DNA of 5,407 nucleotides from Candidatus Desantisiibacteriota bacterium (lineage in GTDB: Bacteria; JACRDZ01): NCBI GenBank assembly GCA_016209155.1, contig JACQWU010000343.1, positions 1 to 5,407 of the forward strand. Direction: 5' to 3'. Of this stretch, positions 1 through 4,882 are shown piece by piece. The position numbers were made by a program, and so were the translations under genes. The notes under the pieces were generated by a model, which was not told the DNA's origin, did no database searches, and saw nothing but the letters and a program-made list of their open reading frames with translations. Numbering within the stretch: position 1 is the first letter of the stretch; the number at the start of each line of letters is the position of its first letter.

Positions 1-540
1 TGTACGAAGACTGGACGCGGAAAGACCGGTTAGTTTATGAATTTCCAGCGCCCGTATTAATCTTACTTTATCATTAAAATGAATTTTTTTTGCGGTATCG
101 GGATCTACTTGTTTCAGTTGTTCATATAAATATTCTGAACCCTTTTCCTCAATAATTTTCTCCAATTCTTTTCTTATTTTATCATCCCGTGATGAATATG
201 TTGAAATATCATAAAGAACAGCTCTCATATAAAGACCGGTTCCGCCGGCCATAATTACTTTTTTCTTTTTATTTAAAATCTCATCAATTATTTTTCGTGC
301 TTCATTCTTATATTCACCGGCGCTATACACTGTATCAGGAGTGATTATATCTATCATGTGATGAGGAACACGCATGATATCTTCAGGAGAAGGTTTTGCC
401 GCACCGATATCCATGAATTTATAAATCTGCCTTGAATCGGCAGAAACAATTTCAGCGGAAATTTTTTCAGCCAGGATAACAGCCAGTTTGCTTTTCCCGC
501 TTGCGGTCGGTCCCGATATAATTATTAGCTCTGTTTGCAT
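1..540 (-). CDS. miaA: tRNA dimethylallyltransferase MiaA, N-terminal part (cut by window edge)
   Basis: MiaA transfers a dimethylallyl group from DMAPP to N6 of A37 in tRNAs that read codons starting with U; it is a cytoplasmic enzyme. Reading the minus strand from the ATG at 540-538 gives 180 open codons with no stop before the edge, against a usual family length near 300, so roughly the C-terminal 40% lies outside. Visible motifs in order: P-loop GPTASGKS (residues 10-17), SADSRQIY (33-40), the DxxxPxxxYS stretch (64-73), GGTGLY (99-104), and the tRNA-binding FNDKVRLIRALEI segment (155-167). The usual HPND reads HFND here, a minor change. No Shine-Dalgarno sequence precedes this ATG, unlike the plus-strand genes, but the protein begins just before the P-loop as expected, so I keep this start. 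It is divergent from the PEP-CTERM gene. Identification is firm. Confidence 0.96.
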   Translation of the reverse strand, partial: MQTELIIISGPTASGKSKLAVILAEKISAEIVSADSRQIYKFMDIGAAKPSPEDIMRVPHHMIDIITPDTVYSAGEYKNEARKIIDEILNKKKKVIMAGGTGLYMRAVLYDISTYSSRDDKIRKELEKIIEEKGSEYLYEQLKQVDPDTAKKIHFNDKVRLIRALEIHKLTGLSASSLRT

Positions 541-547
541 GGTGAAA

Positions 548-575
548 ATTTTAGCATAAATTAATTGAAATGCAA
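548..575 (-). promoter_or_regulatory. Possible miaA promoter giving a leaderless transcript
   Basis: On the minus strand TTGCAT (575-570) and TAAAAT (553-548) are separated by 16 bp. TAAAAT is 5/6 to the sigma70 -10 box; the -35 is only 3/6. Only seven bases lie between the -10 box and the miaA ATG, so initiation at the normal distance would start the mRNA at or next to the A of the start codon. That fits the absence of a ribosome binding site. In AT-rich DNA such boxes arise by chance, so confidence is low. Confidence 0.3.
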
Positions 576-580
576 ATAAG

Positions 581-610
581 ATTAAATTAAGGTTTTATAA
601 TTATCGATAA
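581..610 (+). repeat. 30-bp element, copy A (sigma28-like)
   Basis: This stretch matches 1709-1738 at 27 of 30 positions; the three differences are all transitions. It has TAAA (583-586), 16 bp, then ATCGATAA (603-610), resembling the sigma28/FliA pattern TAAA-N15-GCCGATAA with one extra base. The last ten bases form a palindrome (TTATCGATAA). It lies in the miaA/PEP-CTERM divergent region, about 220 bp before the PEP-CTERM start. The repeat is seen directly; the promoter reading is inference and is weaker for this copy than for copy B. Confidence 0.6.
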
Positions 611-657
611 ATGTAGTTTTTATGTAATGGTTCAGTTATTAGTGGTAATCGATATTT

Positions 658-687
658 TGTAGAGACGCAAAATTTTGCGTCTCTACA
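658..687. repeat. Perfect 30-bp palindromic dispersed repeat, copy 1
   Basis: The left arm TGTAGAGACGCAAAA (658-672) is followed with no loop by its exact reverse complement (673-687). A second copy, 28/30 identical, lies at 3481-3510. Palindromes with GTAGAGACGC-type arms are a common dispersed intergenic repeat in cyanobacteria and many environmental genomes (from memory, not searched). It has no transposase and behaves like a REP- or MITE-like sequence. It ends 20 bp before the -35 box of the PEP-CTERM gene, so it could influence that promoter or insulate it from the divergent miaA unit. Confidence 0.9.
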
Positions 688-707
688 TTAGCTGCACCAA
701 ATTTTTG

Positions 708-738
708 TTGACAACGCGGGAAATTTTTGATATATAGT
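708..738 (+). promoter_or_regulatory. Sigma70-type promoter of the PEP-CTERM gene
   Basis: A perfect -35 box TTGACA (708-713) is followed after 17 bp by TATATA (731-736); read two bases later, TATAGT (733-738) matches the -10 consensus at 5/6 with a 19-bp spacer. Transcription should begin near 743, leaving a leader of about 90 nt before the ATG at 834. No sigma54 (GG-N10-GC) element, known to drive some PEP-CTERM genes, is apparent here. Confidence 0.6.
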
Positions 739-766
739 CTATAGATAGAGCGAAGAGTGTATAATA

Positions 767-792
767 AGATGCTCGGTAAGACGGGCAGATGC
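767..792 (+). promoter_or_regulatory. Small hairpin framed by AGATGC repeats in the PEP-CTERM leader
   Basis: TGCTCG (770-775) can pair with CGGGCA (782-787), including one G-U pair, around a GTAAGA loop. The hexamer AGATGC occurs twice, at 767-772 and 787-792, overlapping both sides of the stem. This is the only GC-rich patch in an otherwise AT-rich leader and lies about 30 nt before the ribosome binding site. It could stabilise the mRNA or bind a regulator. It matches no riboswitch I recognise. Confidence 0.3.
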
Positions 793-820
793 ACATAATT
801 ACTAAAATAAAAGGTGAAAA

Positions 821-825
821 GGAGG
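821..825 (+). promoter_or_regulatory. Ribosome binding site that fixes the PEP-CTERM gene start
   Basis: GGAGG (821-825) lies 8 nt before the ATG at 834. The in-frame ATG at 789 has no such site and would add a charged, hydrophilic 15-residue stretch in front of the signal peptide, so 834 is the better start. Confidence 0.85.
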
Positions 826-833
826 AAACAAAA

Positions 834-1583
834 ATGAAGAAAAATTTTTTGGCAGTAGCAGTATTAGTTGTTGGTGTGATGATGATTAGTGTGGCGGGTG
901 TTGTGAATGCGAATCCAATCAATGTTGTTGATTATTCCAGTTTAACTGGGATTGGGTTAATTACTTTTGATGATGTCGCCGGAGGTCCTGCGCCAGGGAC
1001 AAATTATGATAATCTATTTGAGTCTGATGGGGCCATGTTTGGGGAACACTTTGCAGGTCAAACTTTATCATATAATGGCAATTCTGATGTATTATCAGGT
1101 GCCCCGACAGGTGGTACACTTAATTTAGTAGCAGGATCTGCTTCACAAAATTTAAATGTTTTTAACTATTCAAGTAATGTTTTAACAGGGTTGGGCCCTT
1201 TAGGTTTTCCGGATTTTGATGCAATTGGAGAAGGAGCCATTTCTCTGGTGTTTGATAATGATCAATCAGAATTTGGATTTCAATTGCTTGGAGGGGACAT
1301 GGGATCAGCTTATATTTATTTTTATGCAAGAAACGCTTCACTTATTGACACAATACAGCTTAATAATCTCTCTGATTCATATTATGGCTTTTCCCGTGAA
1401 GGCGGTGTTAATGATATAGCTGGTATTTCAATTTACAATCTTGATGGTGGAGGTATCGGTTTTGATAATTTAAAACATGATGTGCCTGGTAAAAATGAAA
1501 ACCCGGTCCCTGAACCATCCACTATGTTGCTCTTAGGCATTGGCGTAGCTGTCCTCACTGGCATCAAATTTAAAAAAAAATAA
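834..1583 (+). CDS. Secreted PEP-CTERM sorting-domain protein
   Basis: The 249-residue product has a classic Sec signal peptide: MKKN, a hydrophobic core to about residue 22, and a likely cut after VVNA (residue 26). The mature part lacks cysteine, is rich in Gly, Asn, Asp and Ser, and looks like an all-beta domain. It includes LITFDD near the start, an FGFQLLGG strand mid-protein and GGIGFDNL before the tail, a pattern common in PEP-CTERM beta-sandwich proteins. The last 25 residues (225-249) are a textbook PEP-CTERM signal: VPEPST, a hydrophobic helix, then a basic KFKKK end. Exosortases recognise and cleave such tails during export, usually in exopolysaccharide- or biofilm-forming Gram-negatives; no exosortase gene is in the window. 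The ligand or role of the mature domain is unknown. It appears to be a single-gene unit with its own promoter and terminator. Confidence 0.93.
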   Translation: MKKNFLAVAVLVVGVMMISVAGVVNANPINVVDYSSLTGIGLITFDDVAGGPAPGTNYDNLFESDGAMFGEHFAGQTLSYNGNSDVLSGAPTGGTLNLVAGSASQNLNVFNYSSNVLTGLGPLGFPDFDAIGEGAISLVFDNDQSEFGFQLLGGDMGSAYIYFYARNASLIDTIQLNNLSDSYYGFSREGGVNDIAGISIYNLDGGGIGFDNLKHDVPGKNENPVPEPSTMLLLGIGVAVLTGIKFKKK

Positions 1584-1606
1584 GTATAAATAATAATTAT
1601 AAAATA

Positions 1607-1632
1607 AAACCCCGCAGTTTTTTGCGGGGTTT
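1607..1632. terminator. Rho-independent terminator after the PEP-CTERM gene
   Basis: AAACCCCGCA (1607-1616) pairs perfectly with TGCGGGGTTT (1623-1632) around a six-base GTTTTT loop, giving a 10-bp stem 23 bp past the stop codon. The plus-strand U-tract is only the three Ts closing the stem. On the minus strand the stem is followed by a T-rich run, so it may also stop antisense transcription. Confidence 0.85.
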
Positions 1633-1708
1633 CAAAACCACAAAAACATCTATATCCCACAGCAATTAATCCTCTTAGCATAATGTTCATTATAATATGA
1701 ATAGTTAT

Positions 1709-1738
1709 ATTAAATTAAAGTTTTACAATTACCGATAA
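1709..1738 (+). promoter_or_regulatory. 30-bp element, copy B: possible sigma28-type promoter for mltD
   Basis: This is the second copy of the element at 581-610 (27/30 identical). It contains TAAA (1711-1714), a 16-bp gap and ACCGATAA (1731-1738), close to the sigma28/FliA pattern TAAA-N15-GCCGATAA, and a further TAAAGTTT (1716-1723) at shorter spacing. If used, transcription would start near 1745 and leave a leader of about 90 nt before the mltD ATG at 1834. A TATAAT lies at 1691-1696, but no matching -35 box precedes it. The repeat is observed; the sigma-factor assignment is inference. Confidence 0.45.
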
Positions 1739-1777
1739 TATAGAAATACAAAATATAAGCGAAAAATAAATATATTA

Positions 1778-1815
1778 ATGAAGAATTCTGTGGTAAAGCC
1801 ACATGTTATCTTCAT
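1778..1815 (+). repeat. Nested inverted repeat in the mltD leader
   Basis: An outer pair ATGAAGA (1778-1784) / TCTTCAT (1809-1815) encloses an inner pair TGTGG (1789-1793) / CCACA (1799-1803) with a five-base loop. As RNA it would fold into a two-tier hairpin ending 5 nt before the GGAG ribosome binding site. It could modulate translation or be a worn repeat copy: GTTATCTTCA (1805-1814) is shared with 3647-3656 in the pre-metK repeat. Confidence 0.45.
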
Positions 1816-1820
1816 TTTAT

Positions 1821-1824
1821 GGAG
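1821..1824 (+). promoter_or_regulatory. Ribosome binding site that fixes the mltD start
   Basis: GGAG (1821-1824) is 9 nt before the ATG at 1834. The upstream in-frame ATG at 1819 overlaps this site and has no site of its own. Starting at 1834 yields MSKK followed directly by the hydrophobic lipoprotein signal core. Confidence 0.75.
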
Positions 1825-1833
1825 ATGATTTTA

Positions 1834-3282
1834 ATGTCTAAAAAAATGCTGATAATTATAGTTTTTCTAATGATGTTCCAATTCAGCTGTTCTAAAAATA
1901 ATGTAAGAACCGGCAATGATTATACCCGAAAAAAATTACCCGAGACAGGCAGTAAAAATGAGTCAAAGATGAATAAAACAGATTGTAATGAGTTTGAAAA
2001 TATTATGGTGAATAAAAACAATAGTGATTTTAATTTAGAAAGTTCTTCGCTTAATTTTGAAACAACAATATCAGATACGAAAGAAAATTCATCAAAAAAT
2101 AATAAAGATAATGTGGTATCAGGCAGTTTATTTAATACTGCCGATATCATTTCAAATCAAGCTGAAATAATTGTTTCTCCCGGGACAACAGATGATATAT
2201 TAATTGATAAGGATAAAAATGACGAAGAAAAAAGAAAAGAAATATTGGATCTTATGAAGGAGCATTACAATAGGGCTTTATTACTCTATAATTCAGGTGA
2301 ATATGAAGAATCTAAAAATGAATTTAAAATATCATTAAGGATTATGATCGATTCAGATCTGGAAACAGAAACATTTTTTAAGCTTGCCCCTTTTTATAAA
2401 AATATTTTTGATAGTTCAGAATGCAGGCAGGTGGCAGTAGATGAAAATAGCTGTTCTGAGGACCCGAATGTAAATGAATTTAATCAGGAAGTCGTTGATT
2501 ATATTAATAAATATAAAACAAATTATCGTAAAAAGATGTTAAAACGTTTATCAAGATCCACCCGCTATATCGGTAAAATAAGAGAGATTTTTGAGAATGA
2601 GGGATTAGCTCAGGATCTTGCCTATTTACCCATGATAGAAAGTGATTTCGCAATTAGGGCTCACTCAAAAGAAGGTGCTGCGGGTTTATGGCAATTTACA
2701 AAGAAGGCAGGGAAAAAATATAATTTAAGGATGGATTCATCAATAGATGAAAGATATGATCCTGTTATATCAACTATAGCTGTTGCAAAAAAAATAAAAG
2801 ATCTTTATAAAACATACGATTCCATTTTGCTTTCTGAAGTCGGTGAATTTACAACACTAAGAACAGTCGGAATAGCTGTAACGCATAATTTACAGAATCT
2901 GACAGATCAAAAAGATTTATCGATTGAAGCAAGAAAATATATAGCAGATTTTGTGGCAAATTTGGTAATAGCTAAAAATCCGGAAAAATATGGTTTTGAG
3001 AAAATAGAATATGCGCTTCCTCTGGAATATGATGAAGTTTCAGTTAATGGAGATTATCCTCTTTCAATATGCGCAAAAGCGGCACAATGTTCTTTGCAGG
3101 AAATAAAAGATTTAAATCCGGCACTTCTCCTGGGACGTACTCCAACTGGTGATAATCAATTTATTTTGAAAATTCCCGGTGGAAAATCTGAAATATTTAA
3201 TAATGCCATTGAGTCAGGGTTGATACATATTGTCAGGCCCGGAGAAACAATGTTGAGCATTGCACTTAAATATAATATATAA
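1834..3282 (+). CDS. mltD: MltD-like lytic murein transglycosylase lipoprotein, truncated in its LysM domain
   Basis: Family members cleave the MurNAc-GlcNAc bond of peptidoglycan, forming 1,6-anhydroMurNAc, in the periplasm. The 482-residue product begins with a lipoprotein-like signal (hydrophobic core, FQFSC, Cys19; the lipobox is imperfect). Residues 20-130 are an Asn/Ser/Lys-rich linker. Residues about 140-190 form TPR-like helices (YNRALLLYNSGEYEESKNEF). The SLT (GH23) domain follows, with the catalytic Glu269 in YLPMIES, GAAGLWQF (281-288), DERYDPV, and Tyr369 in ARKYI before the MltD-typical NPEKYGF. The usual AYNAGEG loop is not recognisable; the aligned stretch (about 336-342) reads VGEFTTL. 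A LysM-like domain typical of MltD spans about 399-450, and a second LysM starts at 465 but is cut by TAA at 3280-3282; the rest continues in frame beyond. Family assignment is strong; activity is doubtful given the missing motif, and full wall binding given the cut LysM. Confidence 0.88.
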   Translation: MSKKMLIIIVFLMMFQFSCSKNNVRTGNDYTRKKLPETGSKNESKMNKTDCNEFENIMVNKNNSDFNLESSSLNFETTISDTKENSSKNNKDNVVSGSLFNTADIISNQAEIIVSPGTTDDILIDKDKNDEEKRKEILDLMKEHYNRALLLYNSGEYEESKNEFKISLRIMIDSDLETETFFKLAPFYKNIFDSSECRQVAVDENSCSEDPNVNEFNQEVVDYINKYKTNYRKKMLKRLSRSTRYIGKIREIFENEGLAQDLAYLPMIESDFAIRAHSKEGAAGLWQFTKKAGKKYNLRMDSSIDERYDPVISTIAVAKKIKDLYKTYDSILLSEVGEFTTLRTVGIAVTHNLQNLTDQKDLSIEARKYIADFVANLVIAKNPEKYGFEKIEYALPLEYDEVSVNGDYPLSICAKAAQCSLQEIKDLNPALLLGRTPTGDNQFILKIPGGKSEIFNNAIESGLIHIVRPGETMLSIALKYNI

Positions 3283-3462
3283 TTACATAATCTGGCTAAA
3301 GCAAATAATATTACAGAATTAAACAATATTAAAGCCGGAATGCATTTGATAATCCCACTGGATAAAAAATTAAGTTTAAAGAAAATAAAAAAAGATACGG
3401 ATGTAAAAAAAGATTTATGTAATGCCCTTGTAGGTGCAGGTCTTGCGCCTGCCCGTCATTAA
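3283..3462 (+). pseudogene. In-frame remnant of mltD: second half of the LysM domain and a repeat-derived tail
   Basis: Directly after the TAA at 3280-3282 the same frame stays open for 59 codons to a TAA at 3460-3462. It begins LHNLAKANNITELNN and runs through IKAGMHLIIP, exactly the second half of a LysM domain whose first half (HIVRPGETMLSIALKYNI) ends the CDS above. Only one residue, at the turn where LysM domains often have Ser or Thr, is replaced by the stop, so a single nonsense change such as TCA to TAA explains it. The last residues (NALVGAGLAPARH) are encoded by the dispersed repeat at 3427-3457, so the original C-terminus may have been altered by that repeat too. There is no ribosome binding site for independent translation. 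Confidence 0.82.
3427..3457 (+). repeat. Dispersed hairpin repeat of the GTAGG(T)GCAGG...CCTGCCC type
   Basis: GG-T-GCAGG (3433-3440) pairs with CCTGCCC (3448-3454) around TCTTGCG, leaving one bulged T, inside an AT-rich region. GC-rich hairpins with the core GTAGGGGCAGG-TCTTGCG-CCTGCCC are a familiar dispersed repeat in environmental bacterial genomes (recalled, not searched); when read as protein they give tails such as VGAGLxPA. This copy overlaps the end of the original mltD frame and could act as a weak transcript-end hairpin, though no U-tract follows. Confidence 0.7.
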
Positions 3463-3480
3463 CATCTAACCTGTTATTTA

Positions 3481-3510
3481 TATAAAGACGCAAAATTTTG
3501 CGTCTCTACA
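3481..3510. repeat. 30-bp palindromic dispersed repeat, copy 2 (two changes)
   Basis: This copy matches 658-687 at 28/30 positions. The right arm (3496-3510) is identical; the left arm TATAAAGACGCAAAA has G-to-A changes at 3482 and 3485. In minus-strand RNA both become G-U wobbles and the stem survives, while in plus-strand RNA they are A-C mismatches. It lies between the mltD remnant and the metK promoter. Confidence 0.88.
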
Positions 3511-3559
3511 TATTTTCTATAATGACATATCCGTCCTAAAAATATATTAAAAAAATATA

Positions 3560-3588
3560 TTGAAAAAAACAAAAAATATTTATATAAT
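3560..3588 (+). promoter_or_regulatory. Near-consensus sigma70-type promoter of the metK-apt unit
   Basis: TTGAAA (3560-3565; 5/6) and a perfect TATAAT (3583-3588) are exactly 17 bp apart, with an A-rich upstream region resembling an UP element. Transcription should begin near 3595, giving a leader of about 105 nt before metK. The leader holds the degenerate repeat at 3604-3662 and no recognisable SAM riboswitch. Confidence 0.65.
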
Positions 3589-3603
3589 ATTATAAATTTA
3601 AAA

Positions 3604-3662
3604 AACCACAGAGTGCACTGAGTTTGTATTTTATAAAAATCTCCGTGTTATCTTCAGGTTAA
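3604..3662. repeat. Degenerate AACCACAGAG / CTC-GTG-GGTT inverted repeat
   Basis: AACCACAGAGTGCACTGAG (3604-3622) faces CTCCGTGTTATCTTCAGGTT (3641-3660), imperfect inverted arms about 18 bp apart. The arms resemble the widespread CCACAGAG...CTCTGTGG dispersed repeat found in many environmental genomes (recalled, not searched). The right arm is decayed. It falls inside the predicted metK leader, so it may be transcribed and fold weakly. Confidence 0.5.
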
Positions 3663-3687
3663 TCTTTAATGTTATCAAAATTCGAAT

Positions 3688-3694
3688 GGGAGGA
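3688..3694 (+). promoter_or_regulatory. Ribosome binding site that fixes the metK start
   Basis: GGGAGGA (3688-3694) puts the AGG core 8 nt before the ATG at 3702. The in-frame ATG at 3669 would add 11 residues ([11 protein letters not shown]) absent from typical MetK, and those codons span the ribosome binding site itself. Confidence 0.88.
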
Positions 3695-3701
3695 ATTATT
3701 A

Positions 3702-4862
3702 ATGAAGAAAAGAAATTATTTGTTCACTTCAGAATCCGTAACTGAAGGTCATCCTGATAAAATAGCGGATCAAATCTCGGACGGTGTTCTCGATGCTATA
3801 CTAACGGACGACCCTTACGCAAGAGTAGCATGTGAAACCATGCTTACAACAGGGCTTATAGTAATAGCAGGAGAAATTACCACTAAAAGTAAAATTGATT
3901 ATCAGGAAATTGCAAGAAATGCAGTACGTAAAATAGGATACACAAGAGCTAAATACGGTTTTGACTGTGATACCTGCGGAGTGCTCGTTTCAGTTCATCA
4001 GCAGTCTCCGGATATTGCACAGGGAGTTAATGAAACTGATTCGCATGAACAGGGAGCAGGAGATCAGGGGATGATGTTTGGATATGCATGTAATCAGACA
4101 AAAGAACTTATGCCGCTTCCTATAACTTTATCTCATAAACTTACAATGCGTCTTACAGAATTACGCAAAAAAGGTGTTCTTGATTATTTAAGACCGGATG
4201 GTAAAACACAGGTCACAGTAGAATATAAAGACGGAAAACCTTATAGAGTAGATGCAGTCGTTGTATCCACACAGCATGCGCCGGATGTGAAAAGCAAACA
4301 GATTGAGAAAGATATTATAGAAAAAGTAATTAAAGCTATTATTCCTGTAAAATATATTGATAAAAAAACAAAATTTTTTGTTAATCCCACCGGACGGTTT
4401 GTAATTGGCGGTCCTCAGGGAGATACAGGCGTGACCGGAAGAAAAATTATTGTTGATACTTATGGCGGATACGCAAGTCACGGCGGTGGAGCTTTTTCAG
4501 GCAAGGATCCTTCAAAAGTTGATCGCAGCGCGGCATATATGGCAAGATACGCGGCTAAAAATATAGTTGCGGCAGGACTTGCGGATGAATGTGAAATACA
4601 GGTTTCATATGCGATAGGAGTTGCAAAACCGGTATCCGTAAAAATTGATACCTATGGAACAGGTGTTATTTCTGATGAAGAAATTTCAAAACTTGTTGAC
4701 CAGCATTTTGATTTCCGTCCTGCAAAAATAATTTCGCATTTAAATTTAAGAAGGCCGATTTATGCGAAAACTGCAGCTTACGGGCATTTTGGCAGAAATG
4801 ATAATGATTTTACATGGGAGAAAACAGATAAAGCAGAGGAACTTAAGAAAGCTATTAGATAA
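3702..4862 (+). CDS. metK: S-adenosylmethionine synthetase (methionine adenosyltransferase)
   Basis: MetK makes S-adenosylmethionine from methionine and ATP, releasing phosphate and pyrophosphate; the enzyme is a cytoplasmic tetramer using Mg2+ and K+. The 386-residue product is full length for the family. It opens with [14 protein letters not shown], whose GHPDK (16-20) includes the catalytic His and metal-binding Asp. The signature GAGDQG (118-123) and the glycine-rich loop GGGAFSGKD (261-269), which closes over the triphosphate, are intact, as is the conserved C-terminal AYGHFGR segment (359-365). All three structural repeats of the fold appear present. A strong promoter and ribosome binding site precede it, and apt follows after 20 bp, suggesting co-transcription. 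Nothing in it looks degraded. Identification is essentially certain. Confidence 0.98.
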   Translation: MKKRNYLFTSESVTEGHPDKIADQISDGVLDAILTDDPYARVACETMLTTGLIVIAGEITTKSKIDYQEIARNAVRKIGYTRAKYGFDCDTCGVLVSVHQQSPDIAQGVNETDSHEQGAGDQGMMFGYACNQTKELMPLPITLSHKLTMRLTELRKKGVLDYLRPDGKTQVTVEYKDGKPYRVDAVVVSTQHAPDVKSKQIEKDIIEKVIKAIIPVKYIDKKTKFFVNPTGRFVIGGPQGDTGVTGRKIIVDTYGGYASHGGGAFSGKDPSKVDRSAAYMARYAAKNIVAAGLADECEIQVSYAIGVAKPVSVKIDTYGTGVISDEEISKLVDQHFDFRPAKIISHLNLRRPIYAKTAAYGHFGRNDNDFTWEKTDKAEELKKAIR

Positions 4863-4882
4863 AAAATAAGGAGGAGAATTAA

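Noticed and set aside
688-760. Sigma54 promoter for the PEP-CTERM gene
   Set aside because: No GG-N10-GC element with TGGC/TTGC context is present; a TTGACA sigma70-type promoter explains the region better.
743-833. Cyclic-di-GMP riboswitch before the PEP-CTERM gene
   Set aside because: The GEMM-type conserved core is absent, and the leader has only one small stem.
1572-1580. Run of nine A as a slippage or frameshift site at the end of the PEP-CTERM gene
   Set aside because: The run encodes the basic KKK end of a standard PEP-CTERM tail and the stop follows at once, so no frameshift is needed.
2816-2930. Compensated frameshift hiding the AYNAGEG motif of the transglycosylase
   Set aside because: The neighbouring reading frames over this stretch do not encode the motif and run into stops, so the loss is real in this sequence.
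3280-3282. TAA reassigned to an amino acid in this organism's genetic code
   Set aside because: The PEP-CTERM gene, metK and apt all end at TAA at the length expected, so TAA is used as a normal stop.
658-3510. CRISPR or transposon ends made by the two 30-bp palindromes
   Set aside because: Only two copies, 2.8 kb apart, with ordinary genes between them, no regular spacers, no transposase and no matching target-site duplications.
3589-3701. SAM riboswitch in the metK leader
   Set aside because: The leader is AT-rich and lacks the conserved cores and helices of the SAM riboswitch classes I know; its only structure is a degenerate inverted repeat.
4188-4481. Minus-strand open frame inside metK
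   Set aside because: It lies wholly within an intact metK, has no ribosome binding site and resembles no family; it is a by-product of coding on the other strand.
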